DNA of 64,000 nucleotides from Acinetobacter oleivorans DR1 (GCF_000196795.1 NC_014259.1:806001-870000); one strand, 5' to 3'; shown: positions 32,163 through 41,595, counted from the stretch's first letter. Made by a program: numbers and translations. The notes: a model not told the origin generated them from the letters alone.

Positions 32163-33926
32163 ATGTCAGAGAAAATTTCACGCCGAGAATTAATTCAAAA
32201 AAGTCTTTTCGGTTTTGGGGCGCTATCTTTGTCGGTAGCTTTTACGGGTTGTAATGATGGTTCCGATGAAGAAAGTTCGGAGGCACAAGCAGATTTTTTA
32301 CATGGAGTTGCGAGCGGCGACCCTTTGCAGGATAAAGTAATTTTATGGACGCGCTTAACACCGGTAGATCTTAGTGCGCGCCTTAAGGTGACTTGGGAAA
32401 TTGCTACCGATGACCAGTTTAAGCTGAACTTGAAGACTGGCGTGGTTCAAACGACTAAAACGGATGATTTCACCGTGAAAGTAGATGCAACAGGTCTACA
32501 GACGGATACCATTTATTATTACCGTTTCCATTTTGGTAATAAAACTTCACCTGTTGGTCAAACTAAAACTTTGCCTGTAAGTACCAATAAGGTCAGCTTT
32601 GCAGTATGTTCTTGTTCTAACTATCCTGCGGGTTACTTCTATGTTTATCGTGAAATAGCAAAACAGAATGTGGATGTAGTCATTCATTTGGGAGATTACA
32701 TTTATGAATATGGCGCTGATGGATATGCGACAGAAGATGCAGAAAAATTGGGCCGTACTTTGCCATCTGATAACAATAAAGAAATTATTAAACTAGAAGA
32801 TTATCGCAAACGTTATGCGTTATATCGTCAGGATAAAGACTTGCAGGCAGCTCATCAGCGTCATCCTTTCATTGTAATTTGGGATGATCATGAGTTAGCA
32901 AATGATACTTGGCGTGATGGTGCGGAAAACCATCAGGATAATGAAGGATCTTTTTCTGATCGTAAGTTAGCTGCTCTACAGGCTTATTTTGAATGGATGC
33001 CAATTCGCCCTGTTTCTAACACAGATCATCTAAATATTTATCGTCAGTTTAATTTTGGGTCACTTGTACAACTAACAATGTTAGATACACGCATTATTGC
33101 GCGAGATAAACAGCTTGAATACAGGGACTATATGACAGCTTCTGGTTTAGATGCTCAAAAATTTCAGGCTGATTTAACAGATTCAAAGCGTACTTTAATG
33201 GGGCATACACAAAGAGATTGGTTGGTTGATAAATTAAAACAATCTACAGCAACATGGAATGTGATTGGTCAGCAAGTATTAATGAGTAAAATGTGGATTC
33301 CTGCTGAATTATTGGTTTCTCTGGGGCAAATTACTTCAGGTGGAACTTCGCCAGATGCGTTAGCTAAAATGAATGCGCAAATTACAGAATTAGTCACATT
33401 GAAATTGCGATTAGAGCAGGGTGATCCAACTTTAACTATTCAAGAAAAAGCGCGAGTCACAACTTTAGTTCCATATAATCTCGATGCTTGGGATGGGTAC
33501 TATGCTGAGCGAGAGTTTGTGTATGATAAATTGGCAGAGTTTAATAAGAAAATTATTGTTTTGGCTGGCGATACCCATAATGCATGGACATCTTACCTGT
33601 ATAGCCAAAAAGGAAAGTATGTCGGTGTTGAACTGGCGACAAGTTCGGTTTCTTCACCGGGTCTTGAAAAATATTTAAGTATTCCTTTGGCTCAGTTGCA
33701 AAAGTTTGAATTTGCCTTTACTACACTTATCGATGAATTGACGTATTGCAATTTAAATCAGCGGGGCTACCTGGTGGTTACACTCGATGATACGCAAGTG
33801 CAATCGGATTGGATTTTTGTGGATTCAATTAAAAATGCAGAATATAAAGTAGATTCAAGTCGACACTATCAATTAGTGTTAGATGCGAACTTAACACCTG
33901 AAAAAGATAAGCAAAAAACTGCTTAA
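32163..33926 (+). CDS. PhoD-like alkaline phosphatase/phosphodiesterase, Tat-exported lipoprotein
   Basis: 587 residues. The N-terminus has a Tat signal (SRRELIQKSL) followed by a hydrophobic stretch and a lipobox-like AFTGC, so it is probably folded before export and may be lipid-anchored. The N-terminal beta-sandwich (HGVASGDPLQDKVILWTRLTP) and the catalytic PhoD domain are clear: CSCSNYPAGYF, HLGDYIYEYG, WDDHELANDTW and LAGDTHNAW carry the metal ligands. Family members hydrolyse phosphodiesters and monoesters, including teichoic acids and phospholipids, with Ca/Fe. It lies alone between two tRNA-Leu copies. No Pho box was identified by eye. Confidence 0.9.
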   Translation: MSEKISRRELIQKSLFGFGALSLSVAFTGCNDGSDEESSEAQADFLHGVASGDPLQDKVILWTRLTPVDLSARLKVTWEIATDDQFKLNLKTGVVQTTKTDDFTVKVDATGLQTDTIYYYRFHFGNKTSPVGQTKTLPVSTNKVSFAVCSCSNYPAGYFYVYREIAKQNVDVVIHLGDYIYEYGADGYATEDAEKLGRTLPSDNNKEIIKLEDYRKRYALYRQDKDLQAAHQRHPFIVIWDDHELANDTWRDGAENHQDNEGSFSDRKLAALQAYFEWMPIRPVSNTDHLNIYRQFNFGSLVQLTMLDTRIIARDKQLEYRDYMTASGLDAQKFQADLTDSKRTLMGHTQRDWLVDKLKQSTATWNVIGQQVLMSKMWIPAELLVSLGQITSGGTSPDALAKMNAQITELVTLKLRLEQGDPTLTIQEKARVTTLVPYNLDAWDGYYAEREFVYDKLAEFNKKIIVLAGDTHNAWTSYLYSQKGKYVGVELATSSVSSPGLEKYLSIPLAQLQKFEFAFTTLIDELTYCNLNQRGYLVVTLDDTQVQSDWIFVDSIKNAEYKVDSSRHYQLVLDANLTPEKDKQKTA

Positions 33927-33943
33927 ATAGATCGAGTGGAGAG

Positions 33944-33969
33944 GGGTGCTAATAAGCATCCTTTTTTTT
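33944..33969 (+). terminator. Rho-independent terminator after the PhoD-like gene
   Basis: GGGTGCT-AATA-AGCATCC (one G-T pair) followed by eight T. Confidence 0.85.
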
Positions 33970-33975
33970 AGACAT

Positions 33976-33996
33976 AAAAAAACCAGCTTACGCTGG
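33976..33996 (-). terminator. Terminator of the tRNA-Cys / second tRNA-Leu transcript
   Basis: Same CCAGC-GTAA-GCTGG hairpin and T-run as after the first tRNA-Leu, on the minus strand. Confidence 0.75.
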
Positions 33997-34029
33997 ATTC
34001 TTTATTACACCATTCTCTGAACTAGAAAA

Positions 34030-34115
34030 TGGTGCCCGGGGCCGGACTCGAACCGGCACGCTTTGTGGGCGGGGGATTTTAAATCCCCTGTGTCTACCTA
34101 TTTCACCACCCGGGC
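34030..34115 (-). tRNA. tRNA-Leu (UAA), second copy
   Basis: Identical in all 86 bases to the copy at 31881-31966. It lies 11 bases downstream of tRNA-Cys on the same strand, so the two are processed from one transcript. Confidence 0.97.
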
Positions 34116-34126
34116 TTTACCAAATT

Positions 34127-34200
34127 TGGAGGCGGAGGTCGGAATCGAACCGGCGTCCACGGAGTTGCAGTCCGCTGCATGACCACTCTGCCACCCCGCC
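34127..34200 (-). tRNA. tRNA-Cys (GCA)
   Basis: 74 bases on the minus strand: acceptor GGCGGGG pairs with CTCCGCC (one G-U), the anticodon loop CTGCAAC gives GCA, the T-arm contains GGTTCGATTCC, and CCA is encoded. Confidence 0.96.
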
Positions 34201-34217
34201 TACATTTGGTGATGCAC

Positions 34218-34245
34218 ATATTAGCAACCTTTAGAAAAAAAACAA
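34218..34245 (-). promoter_or_regulatory. Promoter of tRNA-Cys / tRNA-Leu
   Basis: Minus strand: -35 TTGTTT, 16-base spacer, -10 TAATAT, about 17 bases before the tRNA-Cys 5' end. Confidence 0.5.
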
Positions 34246-34352
34246 TACTGTTTTGAGATAAGATGAACATAAAAGCAACATCTAGAATAAATTTGTCCAA
34301 ATAATCATGTATTATTGGCACATTAAATTCATGTCTACCTTGGAGATGTGCT

Positions 34353-35201
34353 GTGGCATTGGTTTTAGACGGTCGTGCATTAGCAAAGCAAATTGAAGAA
34401 AATTTGTCAGTACGTGTTGAAGCTTTAAAAGCTAAAACAGGTCGTACCCCAATTTTAGCGACTATTTTGGTTGGGGATGATGGCGCATCTGCAACTTATG
34501 TACGCATGAAAGGAAATGCTTGCCGTCGAGTAGGCATGGATTCTTTAAAAATTGAGTTATCACAAGAAACTACAACAGAACAATTATTAGCTGAAATCGA
34601 AAAGCTAAATGCTAATCCAGATGTTCACGGTATTCTTCTACAACATCCCGTTCCTGCACAAATTGATGAGCGCGCATGTTTTGATGCAATCTCATTAGCT
34701 AAAGATGTTGATGGTGTAACTTGTCTTGGTTTTGGCCGTATGGCTATGGGCGAAGCTGCATATGGTTCAGCAACTCCTGCGGGCATTATGACCATTTTAA
34801 AAGAAAACAACATTGAAATTGCTGGTAAACATGCGATTGTGGTTGGTCGTTCAGCAATTTTAGGTAAACCAATGGCAATGATGCTATTGCAAGCGAATGC
34901 AACAGTAACAATTTGCCATTCACGTACACAAAACTTACCTGAGCTTGTGAAACAAGCTGACATTATTGTTGGTGCTGTAGGTAAAGCTGAACTCATCCAA
35001 AAAGACTGGATTAAACAAGGTGCAGTAGTTGTTGATGCTGGTTTCCATCCACGCGATGGTGGTGGTGTAGGCGACATCCAGCTACAAGGTATTGAAGAAA
35101 TTGCTTCTGCTTATACGCCAGTACCAGGTGGTGTTGGTCCAATGACAATTACAACTTTGATTCGTCAAACTGTAGAAGCTGCTGAAAAAGCTTTAGGTTA
35201 A
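34353..35201 (+). CDS. folD: Bifunctional methylenetetrahydrofolate dehydrogenase / methenyltetrahydrofolate cyclohydrolase
   Basis: 282 residues from a GTG start with TTGGAG eight bases before it. Interconverts 5,10-methylene-THF and 10-formyl-THF with NADP, feeding purines and fMet-tRNA. Motifs: ATILVGDDGASATYVRMKGNACRRVGM with the catalytic Tyr/Lys, GILLQHPVPAQID, DVDGVT, the NADP-binding VVGRSAILGKPMAMML, and the C-terminal TPVPGGVGPMTITTL. Monocistronic. With folP 3.5 kb away, it is the second folate gene in the window but not in the same operon. Confidence 0.97.
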   Translation: MALVLDGRALAKQIEENLSVRVEALKAKTGRTPILATILVGDDGASATYVRMKGNACRRVGMDSLKIELSQETTTEQLLAEIEKLNANPDVHGILLQHPVPAQIDERACFDAISLAKDVDGVTCLGFGRMAMGEAAYGSATPAGIMTILKENNIEIAGKHAIVVGRSAILGKPMAMMLLQANATVTICHSRTQNLPELVKQADIIVGAVGKAELIQKDWIKQGAVVVDAGFHPRDGGGVGDIQLQGIEEIASAYTPVPGGVGPMTITTLIRQTVEAAEKALG

Positions 35202-35441
35202 TTTAATTTATTCACGACGGGGTCCTACCGTTTAACGCAAATGTTAGGAGCTCGTATGTTACTTTTCTTTCGGGATGAGTAGCGAAGCTACGCAAGACCA
35301 AAACGGTTGCTGTAATTAATACATTGGAATTGAACTAACGTATTTTTTAGTAACTAAACGCTATCATGTTATAAGCCGCTGTTTTAGTCTTGCTCGCAAT
35401 GTGGTTAATCAAATAGTAATTATAAATTGTTGAGCTTATTT
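35202..35441. other. Intergenic region with a possible structured or repeated element
   Basis: 240 bases between folD and the methyltransferase gene. Near 35275-35297 a short inverted repeat (GTAGC-GAA-GCTAC) sits in a GC-richer segment, and the tail is AT-rich. A nine-codon minimal frame (start at 35256) is not convincing. It could be a dispersed Acinetobacter repeat or a leader; nothing is certain. Confidence 0.35.
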
Positions 35442-36110
35442 ATGAGCTGCACTTTCCAACTTACCAAAGCCCCTGAACATTTACTTCAAGCCTTGCATGA
35501 AGTTATTCCTCATTGTGAGTTGATGGTACAACAGTTACCAGAAACGCCTGTTTCCTTGTGGTTGATTCCACCCGTTTTCCCAACTGATCGCTTAGATGAT
35601 GAAGTTATTCGCCGTATCTGGAATGACACGCCATATTGGATTTTTTGCTGGGCATCTGGTTTAGCAATGGCGCAGTGGTTACTTGCAGAGCCACATCATG
35701 TTAAAGATAAAGTTGTTCTAGATTTTGGTGCAGGTTCGGGCGTAGTCGCAATTGCAGCTAAAATGGCTGGTGCTAAAAGAGTAATTTGTTGTGATATTGA
35801 TCAAGTTAGTCTTGCTGCCTGCCGTGAAAATGCTTTGTTGAATGATGTTGAGCTGGAATATTTGGACGATTTATATAAAGCAGAGCAAGTTGATGTTTTA
35901 TTGGCTGCTGATGTGTTGTATGACCAGTGCAACCGTTTCTTTTTAGATGAATTCTTGAAATTTTCGCCAGAGGTTTGGGTCGCAGATAGCCGTGTTAAAA
36001 ACTTTAGTCATCCAAAATATGAAAAAATTGATGAAAGAAGTGCATCGACATGGCCAGATCTTGATGAAGCTAAAGAGTTTAGAAATGTAAGTTTTTATAA
36101 GACGCTGTAA
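35442..36110 (+). CDS. Class I SAM-dependent methyltransferase (Nnt1/METTL-like)
   Basis: 222 residues from the ATG at 35442; the open frame reaches five codons further up to a TTG pair. Motif I VVLDFGAGSGVVAIAAKMAGAKRVICCDID (about 88-117) is the SAM-binding loop, and DVLLAADVLYD near 147 is the post-II motif typical of the METTL21 / nicotinamide N-methylase-like (lysine methyltransferase) group. Substrate is probably a protein lysine or small molecule; the sequence does not decide. The stop codon lies inside a hairpin shared with the convergent lipoprotein gene. Confidence 0.8.
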   Translation: MSCTFQLTKAPEHLLQALHEVIPHCELMVQQLPETPVSLWLIPPVFPTDRLDDEVIRRIWNDTPYWIFCWASGLAMAQWLLAEPHHVKDKVVLDFGAGSGVVAIAAKMAGAKRVICCDIDQVSLAACRENALLNDVELEYLDDLYKAEQVDVLLAADVLYDQCNRFFLDEFLKFSPEVWVADSRVKNFSHPKYEKIDERSASTWPDLDEAKEFRNVSFYKTL

Positions 36111-36126
36111 AAGAACAGCGTCTTAT
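36097..36126. terminator. Bidirectional hairpin terminator
   Basis: Perfect 12-bp stem ATAAGACGCTGT / ACAGCGTCTTAT with a six-base loop. It contains the stop codon of the methyltransferase gene and precedes the stop of the opposite gene. T-runs are short, so efficiency is uncertain. Confidence 0.65.
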
Positions 36127-36131
36127 TTATA

Positions 36132-36554
36132 TTATGAGCAAGTATAACGAACTACTTTTAACGTACTTGGACGTGCTTCAAGTGCTTGGCGAGTTGCATA
36201 GTCTTCGCCATTGTTTAAACTAGGCGTATTCGATAAACCAAATGAGGCACGAGTTTCACCCAATTGAACACCATAATGTTCTTGTTGAGCTGGGTTTGAA
36301 ATCTCATTAATGCTTAGAACTGATAATTTATAAACTTTTTGAGCGCCTAATACATTTTGACAAGCACGTTGCAATTTACGTTCATCTAACTGCTGATTAG
36401 TGCGGCTAGCCAATGTGTAAGCTAAAGTTGCCGAAGTTTTTGTTTGGTTTTCAATCTGGTAGCCAGTTGAACCATTGTATTGTCGAGGGGTGGTCTGACA
36501 AGCGGTTAAAACAAACATACTGCTTAATGCCAAACATAAAATACTTCTATTCAT
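36132..36554 (-). CDS. Small lipoprotein of unknown function
   Basis: 140 residues from the ATG at 36554, which has AAGGA eight bases upstream; an ATG three codons earlier overlaps that site. The signal MNRSILCLALSSMFVLTAC has a lipobox LTA-C. The mature part contains a second and third Cys (LQRACQNV, RYTCS-end) likely to be disulfide-bonded. No known domain recognised. The +2 residue is Gln, compatible with outer-membrane sorting. Confidence 0.7.
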   Translation of the reverse strand: MNRSILCLALSSMFVLTACQTTPRQYNGSTGYQIENQTKTSATLAYTLASRTNQQLDERKLQRACQNVLGAQKVYKLSVLSINEISNPAQQEHYGVQLGETRASFGLSNTPSLNNGEDYATRQALEARPSTLKVVRYTCS

Positions 36555-36670
36555 CAGTATCATCCTTATATTCTTATCTCTAGTATCTCATAAAACACAG
36601 CGATTGTTGGGGCTTAATCGCACGATTTAAGCTAACATCGGCTGGCGATATTAGCTCTTTTGTTAAAATA

Positions 36671-37990
36671 TTAATGTTCTTTAATTTTTGAATGATGCTT
36701 AGTATCTTTCATAAAAATATAAATAATAAGTGAAATGAAGATCATAATACTCACATAAATAAAGTACCAGGATTCATGTCCAGCTTCTTTAAAACTTAAA
36801 GCAAAGAACTCTGCTGTACCGCCAAATAATGTATTGGCAATCGCGTAGGGTAAAGCTACCCCTAAAGCTCGAATATGTGCAGGAAATAGCTCTGCTTTAA
36901 CCACAGCATTAATTGAAGTGTAGCCAGTCACCATCACTAGACCTCCAAAACATAACCAGAAAGCTGTCCAGTAGTTATGCGTGTTTGCGAGTGCATCAAA
37001 TAAAATATATGTGAATAAAACACCAGTTATTCCGAAGAAAATCATAAGAGGTTTTCGACCGATTCGGTCTGACAAAGCACCCGCTACAGGTTGTAAGCAC
37101 ATGAAAATAAATAGCGCTAACGTGGTAATTTGAGTGGCCTCGGGTTTTGTAAATCCGGACGTATTTACTAAATATTTTTGTAGGTAAGTAGTATAGGTAT
37201 AAAAAGCTAAAGTTCCGCCAGCTGTTAAAAATAATACTGTAAAAGCTTCTTTAGGGTAGTGTTTGAATAAAGCAAACATGCCCGATTGTGGTTGGTCTTT
37301 TTCAGCTTGGGCATTTTTAAAAGATTGTGTTTCTAATAAGCCACGACGAATACGGAACACAACAATGGCAAGTAAAGCACCAATAAAGAATGGAATACGC
37401 CATCCCCAATCATGTAACTGTTGTTCGGTTAATACCATTTGTAATATTAAAAGAACACATAGAGCTGTCAGTTGTCCTGCAATTAAGGTGACATATTGAA
37501 AGCTTGAGAAAAAACCACGCCGATTTTTTTCGGCCATTTCACTTAAATAAGTGGCACTGGCACCATATTCACCGCCTACACTTAAGCCTTGAATTAAACG
37601 AGCGACAACTAATAAAAGAGGGGCAAATACACCAATGCTTTCATAACTTGGTGTCACAGCAATAAGAAGTGAGCCTACGCACATCAAAGTAACGGAAAGT
37701 GTAAGACCTGCTTTACGTCCTTTGCGGTCTGAGTAGATTCCCATAATCCATGCACCGATTGGGCGCATTAAAAAACCTACAGCAAAAATTGCAGCCGCTT
37801 GAAGAAGTTGAGCTGTTTGACTTCCTTTTGGGAAAAATGCATGAGCAAAATAGAGCGTAAATGCGGCATATACGTACCAGTCGTACCATTCGACAAGGTT
37901 ACCCGCGGAACCGCCCAAAATTGATTTTAGCCGGGTTTTTGTATCTAAATTAGAATGCGGAGTTGTTGCGGTAGAAGGTTGATCAACCAT
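36671..37990 (-). CDS. MFS transporter, metabolite:H+ symporter (MHS) family, KgtP-like
   Basis: 439 residues from the ATG at 37990, preceded by GGAG at six bases; an ATG four codons upstream overlaps that site. Twelve membrane segments are visible. Signature MHS motifs: GNLVEWYDWYVYAAF in helix 1, GFLMRPIGAWIMGIYSDRKGRK between helices 2 and 3, RLIQGLSVGGEYGASATYLSEMAE in helix 4. This is closest in look to alpha-ketoglutarate permease KgtP and its shikimate/citrate relatives, so a dicarboxylate or similar organic acid is the probable substrate. No neighbour indicates which. Confidence 0.85.
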   Translation of the reverse strand: MVDQPSTATTPHSNLDTKTRLKSILGGSAGNLVEWYDWYVYAAFTLYFAHAFFPKGSQTAQLLQAAAIFAVGFLMRPIGAWIMGIYSDRKGRKAGLTLSVTLMCVGSLLIAVTPSYESIGVFAPLLLVVARLIQGLSVGGEYGASATYLSEMAEKNRRGFFSSFQYVTLIAGQLTALCVLLILQMVLTEQQLHDWGWRIPFFIGALLAIVVFRIRRGLLETQSFKNAQAEKDQPQSGMFALFKHYPKEAFTVLFLTAGGTLAFYTYTTYLQKYLVNTSGFTKPEATQITTLALFIFMCLQPVAGALSDRIGRKPLMIFFGITGVLFTYILFDALANTHNYWTAFWLCFGGLVMVTGYTSINAVVKAELFPAHIRALGVALPYAIANTLFGGTAEFFALSFKEAGHESWYFIYVSIMIFISLIIYIFMKDTKHHSKIKEH

Positions 37991-38374
37991 GAGTCGCTCC
38001 ATGTTTCGCTTGGGTTGAATGCTAAAAAAGAGAAGTTTTATTCCGTTTTTACATATTATCCAGAGGAGTATTTCACTTTATTTTTTTTATGTCTGTAAAA
38101 CAATGTTTATTATTTAAGCAAAGGAATAAGTTGAATATTCATGTGATTTCAAATTAGCCGATCAGCTCATTTTTATAGTCTTGCTCCAATCTTTGACATA
38201 CTATTTTTTCCAAGTAGTAAAAAGTGATAAAGAATGCGTAATGTTTAAGCCAAGAAAACCTATATCTCTTAAAAATAATGATATATTCCAAAGAAAATTT
38301 TAAATAAATACTGTTAGGCATGATGTCTTGGCATTGTGGACTAGATGTGTGTGGATAATGAAAGGGACATTCAG
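37991..38374. other. 384-bp intergenic region between the MHS transporter and glpK
   Basis: AT-rich divergent spacer. It should hold promoters for both genes. I see no recognisable GlpR operator, terminator or open frame in it. Confidence 0.5.
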
Positions 38375-39883
38375 ATGTCAAATTGCCCGAAAAAATATAT
38401 TGTTGCTTTTGATCAGGGAACAACAAGCTCAAGAGCAATTGTTTTAGATCATGATGCTAACGTTGTAAGTATTGCTCAAAAAGAATTTACTCAGATTTAT
38501 CCGCAGCCAGGTTGGGTTGAGCATGATCCTATGGAAATTTGGGCCACACAAAGTGCTGTTTGGGTAGAAGCTCTAGCTCAAGCTGGCATCAAGAGTGAAC
38601 AAGTTGCAGCAATTGGGATTACCAATCAGCGGGAAACTACGGTTGTTTGGGATAAAAAAACGGGCAAGCCGATTTACAATGCGATTGTTTGGCAAAGTCG
38701 ACAAACGACTGAGATATGCAATCAATTACATAAGGCAGGATGGCAAGAATATATTCGTAAAAAAACGGGGTTAGTGATTGATCCTTATTTTTCTGCTACC
38801 AAAATAAAATGGATTTTGGACCATGTAGAAGGAAGCCGTGAACGCGCTGAGCGAGGTGAATTATTGTTCGGTACGGTGGACACTTGGTTAATCTGGAAAC
38901 TAACCAATGGCGCTGTTCACGTCACTGATTTTACCAATGCTTCGCGAACCATGCTTTTTGATATTGAAAAGCTTGAGTGGGATGAAAAACTTTTACAAGC
39001 TTTAGATATTCCTAGAGCAATGCTACCCGAAGTTCGTAGTTCATCTGAGGTTTATGGATACACACATACCATTAGCGGTCAAGAAGTGGGGATTCCGATT
39101 GCCGGTATAGCAGGGGATCAACAAGCTGCACTTTTCGGGCAAATGTGTGTAGAACCCGGGCAAGCAAAAAATACCTATGGCACAGGCTGCTTTCTACTCA
39201 TGAACACGGGTAAAAAGATTGTTCGTTCAGAGCATGGTTTACTGACGACGATTGCATGTGGTGCAAATGGTGAAGTGAACTATGCCTTAGAGGGCGCCGT
39301 GTTTAATGGTGGCTCTTGCGTACAGTGGCTTCGTGATGAGTTAAAGGTAATTAAGAACGCTAAAGACTCTGAGCTTTATGCAACACGTGTAAAAGACAGC
39401 AATGGTGTATATGTTGTACCTGCTTTTACAGGTTTAGGTGCTCCCTATTGGGACCCGACAGCGCGTGGGGCAATCTTTGGTCTCACTCGTGGAGCAAGTA
39501 TAGAACATATTATTCGTGCAACTTTAGAGTCAATTGCTTATCAGACAAGAGATGTACTTGATGCGATGCAGCAAGATGCAGAAGAAGAGCTTCGTACACT
39601 TAGAGTAGATGGTGGGGTAACGGAAAATAATTTCTTGATGCAATTTCAAGCCGATATTTTATCAACCCCAGTAGAACGCCCAATAATGAAAGAAACTACT
39701 GCTTTAGGTGCAGCTTTTCTTGCAGGATTGGCAACGGGTTTCTGGCAAGATCTTAATGAGTTAAGAAATAAGTCTGCGATAGAAAAAGTATTTGAACCAA
39801 AAATGTCTTGTGAGCAATCTGAAGTTATTTATAAAGGTTGGCTGAAGGCAGTTAAGCGTAGTCAAAGTTGGGCTGAGGATTGA
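38375..39883 (+). CDS. glpK: Glycerol kinase
   Basis: 502 residues from the ATG at 38375, the standard GlpK N-terminus (KKYIVAFDQGTTSSRAI); ten more upstream codons are open but unlikely. FGGY-family kinase making sn-glycerol 3-phosphate. Motifs: ATP phosphate loop DQGTTSSR, AIGITNQRETTVVWDKKTGKPIYNAIVWQ, the substrate region DTWLIWKLTNG, GIAGDQQAALFGQ, and FTGLGAPYWDPTARGAIFGLTRG. It is followed by glpD after 153 bases in the same direction. No glpF or glpR gene is next to it. Confidence 0.97.
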   Translation: MSNCPKKYIVAFDQGTTSSRAIVLDHDANVVSIAQKEFTQIYPQPGWVEHDPMEIWATQSAVWVEALAQAGIKSEQVAAIGITNQRETTVVWDKKTGKPIYNAIVWQSRQTTEICNQLHKAGWQEYIRKKTGLVIDPYFSATKIKWILDHVEGSRERAERGELLFGTVDTWLIWKLTNGAVHVTDFTNASRTMLFDIEKLEWDEKLLQALDIPRAMLPEVRSSSEVYGYTHTISGQEVGIPIAGIAGDQQAALFGQMCVEPGQAKNTYGTGCFLLMNTGKKIVRSEHGLLTTIACGANGEVNYALEGAVFNGGSCVQWLRDELKVIKNAKDSELYATRVKDSNGVYVVPAFTGLGAPYWDPTARGAIFGLTRGASIEHIIRATLESIAYQTRDVLDAMQQDAEEELRTLRVDGGVTENNFLMQFQADILSTPVERPIMKETTALGAAFLAGLATGFWQDLNELRNKSAIEKVFEPKMSCEQSEVIYKGWLKAVKRSQSWAED

Positions 39884-40036
39884 TCTGTTCTTTAATTGGT
39901 TAAATTCAATAGTAGGGTAATCAATTAACGCTAAATACTCGGTTATTTAAAATTGATTATTCTACTTTTTTGATTGTTGTTTCATCAATTTGATGTTTTA
40001 ATTTTTATAAGATCAACAATAAAAAGAAAATGAGAA

Positions 40037-41554
40037 ATGACAGTACAGCTTAATGATTATTCAAAAATATATGACATTGCCGTGATTGGTGGCGGTATTA
40101 ATGGCGTCGGTATTGCTAATGATGCGGCAGGTCGGGGCTTATCGGTATTTTTATGTGAAAAAGATGATTTAGCTAGTCACACCTCATCTGCGAGCAGTAA
40201 ATTAATTCACGGCGGTTTACGCTACTTAGAACATAAAGAATTTCGGTTGGTTAGAGAAGCTTTAGCAGAGCGTGAAGTCTTGTTGGCTAAAGCTCCGCAT
40301 ATTATTAAACCAATGCGTTTTATTATGCCTCATCGGCCACATTTGCGTCCTGCGTGGTTAATTCGGGCAGGCCTATTTTTTTATGATCATTTAGGAAAAC
40401 GAGAAAAATTATTAGGGTCAAATCTTATTTATTTCAAAGAAGATAGTCCCCTAAAACCAGCTATAACGCGTGGCTTTGAATATTCGGACTGTACTGTAGA
40501 TGATGCACGTCTTGTTATGTTGAATGCACTACAAGCTAAAGAGAAGGGTGCCAAAGTTGTAACACGGACAAGATGTGTTAAGGCTTATAGACAACAAGAA
40601 CTGTGGCATTTGGAACTACAAAGCGGGGCTGAGTCTTATCAAATACGTGCAAAAGCCTTAGTGAATGCAGCAGGTCCTTGGGTCGAAGAACTTATTAGTG
40701 AAAACCTACAATTAAAATCGCCATATCAAATTCGGCTGATACAAGGAAGTCATATTGTTGTGCCTAAACTATATGATTGTCATAAAGCTTTTATCATGCA
40801 AAATGAAGACCGACGCATCGTGTTTGCCATTCCTTATTTAGAACAATACACATTAATAGGTACGACAGATCAGGAATATTTAGATGATCCACAAAAGGTA
40901 GAGATTACAGAAGTAGAAATTGATTATCTTTTAACGGTGACAAATACACATTTTAAAAAGCAGCTCACCCGTACTGATATCGTCAGTCAGTTTTCTGGAG
41001 TTCGAGCTTTATGTGATGATGAGTCAGATAATCCTTCTGCAGTTACACGTGACTATACTTTGGCATTGCAAGTTGAAGATAAAACAACTCCCTTGCTGTC
41101 CGTATTTGGTGGAAAGATTACAACTTATCGGAAATTAGCTGAATCGGCTCTGGAGCATCTTGACCCGTTTTTTACAGATATGGGAGATGAGTGGACTGCA
41201 AATGAAGTGTTACCTGGGGCGGAGAATTGGACCACACTTGAAGATTTAGTTATAAAGATTCAAAACCAAGTTGAAGGGATAACCGAGCAGCTCGCTACTC
41301 GCTGGGCAAATGCCTATGGGTCTAGGGTTTGGGATATTTTGCATGAGCGAAAAGCTCTTGAGCAGTTAGGGCAAGATTTTGGTCACGGTTTATTCGAATC
41401 TGAAGTTCAGTATTTATGTGAAAATGAATGGGCAAATACGGCAGAAGATATATTGTGGCGTAGAACTAAGTTAGGTTTGGCATTTGATGAAAAACAAGTA
41501 AAAAATTTGGAAAGCTATTTGACTGGACGTCGACAAAAAGATGATGCCGCATAA
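40037..41554 (+). CDS. glpD: Aerobic glycerol-3-phosphate dehydrogenase
   Basis: 505 residues. Membrane-associated flavoenzyme that oxidises glycerol 3-phosphate to dihydroxyacetone phosphate and passes electrons to ubiquinone. The FAD Rossmann motif (AVIGGGINGVGIANDAAGRG) is near residue 15. The GlpD signature SSASSKLIHGGLRYLEHKEFRLVREAL lies near 50-76, and FGGKITTYRKLAESAL near 356 closes the FAD site. The C-terminal 130 residues form the helical cap domain. It works directly on the product of the glpK gene upstream. Confidence 0.96.
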   Translation: MTVQLNDYSKIYDIAVIGGGINGVGIANDAAGRGLSVFLCEKDDLASHTSSASSKLIHGGLRYLEHKEFRLVREALAEREVLLAKAPHIIKPMRFIMPHRPHLRPAWLIRAGLFFYDHLGKREKLLGSNLIYFKEDSPLKPAITRGFEYSDCTVDDARLVMLNALQAKEKGAKVVTRTRCVKAYRQQELWHLELQSGAESYQIRAKALVNAAGPWVEELISENLQLKSPYQIRLIQGSHIVVPKLYDCHKAFIMQNEDRRIVFAIPYLEQYTLIGTTDQEYLDDPQKVEITEVEIDYLLTVTNTHFKKQLTRTDIVSQFSGVRALCDDESDNPSAVTRDYTLALQVEDKTTPLLSVFGGKITTYRKLAESALEHLDPFFTDMGDEWTANEVLPGAENWTTLEDLVIKIQNQVEGITEQLATRWANAYGSRVWDILHERKALEQLGQDFGHGLFESEVQYLCENEWANTAEDILWRRTKLGLAFDEKQVKNLESYLTGRRQKDDAA

Positions 41555-41555
41555 T

Positions 41556-41585
41556 AAAAAAGGCCGCACAAGGCGACCTTTTTTA
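41556..41585. terminator. Bidirectional terminator between glpD and pckG
   Basis: AAAAAAGG...CCTTTTTT stem with a partly paired centre (CCGC/GCG), just after the glpD stop and before the pckG stop, between convergent genes. Confidence 0.8.
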
Positions 41586-41595
41586 TATTTAGCAA

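Noticed and set aside
34103..34321. Open frame of 72 codons on the minus strand near 34.2 kb
   Set aside because: It runs straight through tRNA-Cys and into tRNA-Leu, so it is not coding.
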